Both the position numbers and the translations under genes were made by a program. This document shows, piece after piece, positions 61,825 through 64,000 of a DNA stretch of 64,000 nucleotides. The stretch is from Pseudomonas laurylsulfativorans. Lineage in GTDB: Bacteria > Pseudomonadota > Gammaproteobacteria > Pseudomonadales > Pseudomonadaceae. Where the stretch lies: positions 1,116,001-1,180,000 of the forward strand of contig NZ_MUJK01000001.1 of the NCBI RefSeq assembly GCF_002906155.1, given 5' to 3'. Position 1 is the stretch's first letter, and each line of letters starts with the position of its first letter. A model generated the notes under the pieces. The model searched no databases. It was not told the origin of the DNA and saw only the letters and a program-made list of their open reading frames with translations.

Positions 61825-62079
61825 ATGCATCAGCTTGCAAAGGCATTGGGCGAAAGAATACGGACACAACGGAAAGCCAAAGGATTTTCTCAAGATACCT
61901 TGGCGCACTCCTGCAGTGTCGATCGTAGCTATATGGGGCGTATTGAGCGCGGCGAAGTGAATATCACCGTAGAAAAGCTATATCGCATAGCCAACGTTCT
62001 GGAATGCGAGCCTCAGTACCTCTTGCCTGAAGCGCTTTCTATCCACGAGTTGGCTTCTGATCTGGCGGCAAGCGACTGA
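61825..62079 (+). CDS. Island cargo: Xre-family HTH regulator
   Basis: 84 residues, nearly the whole protein is an HTH_3 domain: LGERIRTQRKAKGFSQDTLAHSCSVDRSYMGRIERGEVNITVEKLYRIANVL. Similar in size to controller (C) proteins of restriction-modification systems. The ATG at 61825 has GAGG 7-10 bases upstream. Divergent from the helicase operon, so the likely role is control of that operon, for example to delay expression after transfer. Confidence 0.9.
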   Translation: MHQLAKALGERIRTQRKAKGFSQDTLAHSCSVDRSYMGRIERGEVNITVEKLYRIANVLECEPQYLLPEALSIHELASDLAASD

Positions 62080-62093
62080 ACCAAAATTAGTCG

Positions 62094-62228
62094 GCACTCA
62101 ATGACCAGAACTGACAAATTACTGATTCATATGCGCAGCATCCCTTGGCAAGGGCCAGCATGGGCTCTACCCGGCACGCGCACCTGCCATGACTTTTCAC
62201 TTGGATTGGAATTCTTTTCATTAAGAAT
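62094..62228. repeat. Diverged direct repeat, copy 1
   Basis: Shares with 62740-62869: CACTCAATGACC(A/G)GAACTGACA at the left, GCGCAGC and CTTTTCACTT(G/C)GATT, CTTTTCATTAAGA at the right. About three-quarters identical by eye. It may be a mobile-element end or small repeat family. Confidence 0.6.
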
Positions 62229-62739
62229 GGAATCAGCCAGAGCCATAGAGAGCCGTGTCGCGGAAACGCTAAAGGCGAACATCGTGTGTGAAATGTTGTC
62301 GTGATGCCGGGCCATTGCTGGAGGAATATCCGCAGTGTGGCGCTGAACAGTCGCACTTCGAGGCACACCTCCAGATTGGCGACACTCTTGGCCCACAGTT
62401 GGTATCGCTCATACACCAAGCGGCCTTGGCGAAGCTGGCGCCCCCAGCGCTGCGCACAAAGGATTCGATACTCATGAGGGTTTCCATAGATGGCACTATA
62501 AGCTTTTGGCTTACACAGCCTATTGCAATTACTGTCTACGGTAACTTCAGTGATCATTAGAAAATAAAATGGAGTCTTTAGATTTTAAAATGAAAACTGC
62601 CAAAGCTTAGTCACTATTGCGCAATTAACTCTCACACCGAGGTAACGCTGCCCCCCCCTAATTTGGAACTGCCAATTAAGTTGGCACTTCAGTAGATTCT
62701 CGCACCCGTCCGTCTTGAATAGCTTAGAGCCGCGCAATG

Positions 62740-62869
62740 ACACTCAATGACCGGAACTGACATTGATTCAAACGCGCAGCGGCCCTTCGTAAGCATCGCA
62801 ATGGACCTTACCTGGGACGCGTAACCGCCAAGGCTTTTCACTTCGATTAAAAACCTTTTCATTAAGATT
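62740..62869. repeat. Diverged direct repeat, copy 2
   Basis: Second copy of the repeat at 62094-62228, same orientation, with one short deletion relative to copy 1 near its left third. Lies to the right of the island-end-like sequence at 62613-62636. Confidence 0.6.
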
Positions 62870-63185
62870 CAAAGTGAAGCGCCAATACATTTAAGTTTTC
62901 GAAGGAAAGAAACATTAAGTATTTAAGCCAGCACGCAGTACGTCCTCTTCTCACTGAACTCTGCGCAATCATGCTCGAGCTAATTTTTCGGGGTTTTCTT
63001 TGTAGACGCCCACCCGCTCGAAATCATGAACTGTTCGAGCAGGCTCGCGTAGACTCCATGAGTGAATCGTTAATATCGGCCGGTTCCTGATTCCACGATA
63101 CAACTGTAGCAGGCCACAACATTCAACTTTTCAACGGCTGGCCACGGGTCGCGATGACAAAAAATAACCTGGCCAGTTTCCAGGA

Positions 63186-63503
63186 TCAATTGACCTCCAC
63201 AACCTCGCTGAACTGTATCACCGGCGCGATATCAGTATAATTTATGATGTCTTGGTATATCTTTTCTGCATGCGGCGCGAAGCTTTGTTGGAAGGTTTCA
63301 AACGATTCGCAGAAAAGGTGGCACATACCAATATAGAGTGGCTTGGAGCCTGGCAGTCCTCCTGAAACGCCCTTGTCTATCGTGAACTTTCTCAACCCCT
63401 CCCCCATGAGCGACCTCACCAGTGGCAGGTGTGTATCGCGATAGTAGTCATGGTCAAAACGGGCATTTTCCTGGTACGGGTACAGCACACTGACTTTTAT
63501 CAT
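63186..63503 (-). CDS. EthD family protein
   Basis: 105 residues. Dimeric alpha-beta barrel: KVSVLYPYQENARFDHDYYRDTHLPLVRSLMG (the EthD pattern YxxxHxPL), YIGMCHLFCESFETFQQSFAPHAEKIYQDIINY. EthD proteins are found with oxidative catabolic genes; precise function unknown. ATG at 63503 preferred over the first in-frame ATG at 63518. Host-like codon use. Confidence 0.88.
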   Translation of the reverse strand: MIKVSVLYPYQENARFDHDYYRDTHLPLVRSLMGEGLRKFTIDKGVSGGLPGSKPLYIGMCHLFCESFETFQQSFAPHAEKIYQDIINYTDIAPVIQFSEVVEVN

Positions 63504-63887
63504 CGAGTCCAACTCCATAAGTTAGAACAGCTTTTCACTCAATGGTCTTGATCCTGTTAGCCCAAAGCTTCAAGGGTGACCATTTCCGTCCACGAAGTGT
63601 GCGAGTAGCTGGCATCTGATTAACAGGTGCGCAAGGGACAAGGTGGCGACCAACAGTCAACCCGGATCCGCCCATCCAAAGTGCTGATCAAGATCAAGAC
63701 CTGGCATTAGGTTCCGGCCTGCATAACCGTAGAGCGGACTATGAGACCCCGACTGTTTGATTGACCGAATCGCACCTGTTTACCGGCGGGAGCCGATGCC
63801 ATATTCAGCCCTTCAAATTTCTGATCGTTGTGCCAGCTTTACTCCAAGAGCTCGGCAACCCGGAAAGTTGAGCAGGAGGGTTTCGAC
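63504..63887. other. Intergenic region upstream of last gene
   Basis: 384 bp between the divergent EthD and the final plus-strand gene. I see no gene, REP or clear hairpin; GCTGATCAAGATCAAGACC around 63688-63706 has repeated GATCAAG. Confidence 0.4.
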
Positions 63888-64000
63888 ATGACGACGTTGA
63901 TCACGCCATATCAAGTGCCTGAGTGGATTCAGGGCACGATGCTGAGCAGCAGCGACACTCAGGGTTGGCACGGGGTCATCCAGCGTTCCTATCAACTAGA
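63888..64000 (+). CDS. Start of a gene, probably AraC-type regulator (partial)
   Basis: ATG at 63888 preceded by an excellent AGGAGG (63875-63880). The 37 visible codons (TTLITPYQVPEWIQGTM..., GWHGVIQRSYQL) resemble the N-terminus of AraC regulators that begin with a short VPEWI-type segment. The gene runs off the window end. Divergent from the EthD gene, which it may regulate. Confidence 0.5.
   Translation, partial: MTTLITPYQVPEWIQGTMLSSSDTQGWHGVIQRSYQL

Larger units (their letters stand above)
62080..63185. other. Right flank of the island, no convincing gene
   Basis: About 1.1 kb. It holds two diverged direct repeat copies (62094-62228 and 62740-62869), a TGCCAA-TTAAG-TTGGCA hairpin (62670-62686), a C8 run at 62651-62658, and a stretch ACTATTGCGCAATTAACTCTCACA (62613-62636) similar to the left end. 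Open frames up to 156 codons exist (62087-62557, minus) but have no family, ribosome-binding site or consistent codon bias. Confidence 0.5.

Noticed and set aside
62087..62557. 156-codon minus-strand frame at the island's right flank
   Set aside because: No recognisable domain or start signal; partly explained by the direct repeat, whose second copy does not keep the frame open.
1..64000. CRISPR arrays
   Set aside because: No regularly spaced direct repeats of CRISPR type; all periodic palindromes are REP/BIME units.

Overview
The window looks like a chromosomal segment of a Pseudomonas of the fluorescens lineage. Coding bias is GC-rich, REP/BIME palindromes with the usual TGTAGGAGC...GCTCCTACA ends separate many genes, and most predicted proteins (cyanase, RlhA, polyamine-type ABC operon, 2-hydroxycarboxylate carrier, DUF6124, MoaA/MoaE, CioA-like oxidase) belong to families common in that genus. 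The species assignment is inference from gene content and REP type.

Layout. 0-6.8 kb: cynS and a beta carbonic anhydrase, a ProA-like dehydrogenase, DoxX, a nitrilase with a GlxA-type regulator, a GST. 7-11.2 kb: tRNA-Gln, two small membrane/secreted proteins, rlhA and a RidA protein. 11.4-22.5 kb: a likely catabolic/uptake locus: NIPSNAP protein, alpha/beta hydrolase, GntR regulator, a five-gene operon (C45 acyltransferase-hydrolase, two permeases, double ATPase, solute-binding protein) and a divergent leuCD-like hydro-lyase pair. 22.5-28.1 kb: LysR plus 2-hydroxycarboxylate transporter, AraC plus Fsr-type MFS exporter, LuxR. 28.4-30.3 kb: DUF6124 gene with a structured leader, then an Xre/RES toxin-antitoxin pair. 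30.4-38.3 kb: a polyamine-type ABC operon with aldehyde dehydrogenase, a phosphoesterase, an alcohol dehydrogenase. 38.6-42.2 kb: ArnT-like, LABN, GT2 and sugar-epimerase genes, probably for lipid A/core sugar decoration. 42.4-45.7 kb: SleB hydrolase, CAP protein and a foreign archaeal/eukaryote-type prolyl-tRNA synthetase.

46-51 kb is a decay zone. cydA and cydB are fused by a large out-of-frame deletion, a YdeP-family molybdoenzyme has lost its middle third-to-two-thirds in frame, and moaD is reduced to a scrap between bestrophin and moaE, while moaA and moaE look intact. chrA follows.

53-62.6 kb is an AT-rich mobile island that interrupts a FAD-dependent oxidoreductase (its 5' 73 codons remain at 52771-52989). 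It carries four overlapping or tightly spaced genes: two tyrosine recombinases, a 976-residue recombinase and a 130-residue coiled-coil protein. The last three match the architecture of Gamma-Mobile-Trio (GmtY-GmtZ-GmtX) elements. The cargo is a two-gene operon (winged-helix/coiled-coil protein plus SF2 helicase) with a divergent Xre regulator, which has the look of an uncharacterised anti-phage module. The right flank (62.1-63.2 kb) has no convincing gene but holds a diverged 130-bp direct repeat; an EthD protein and the start of a further gene close the window.
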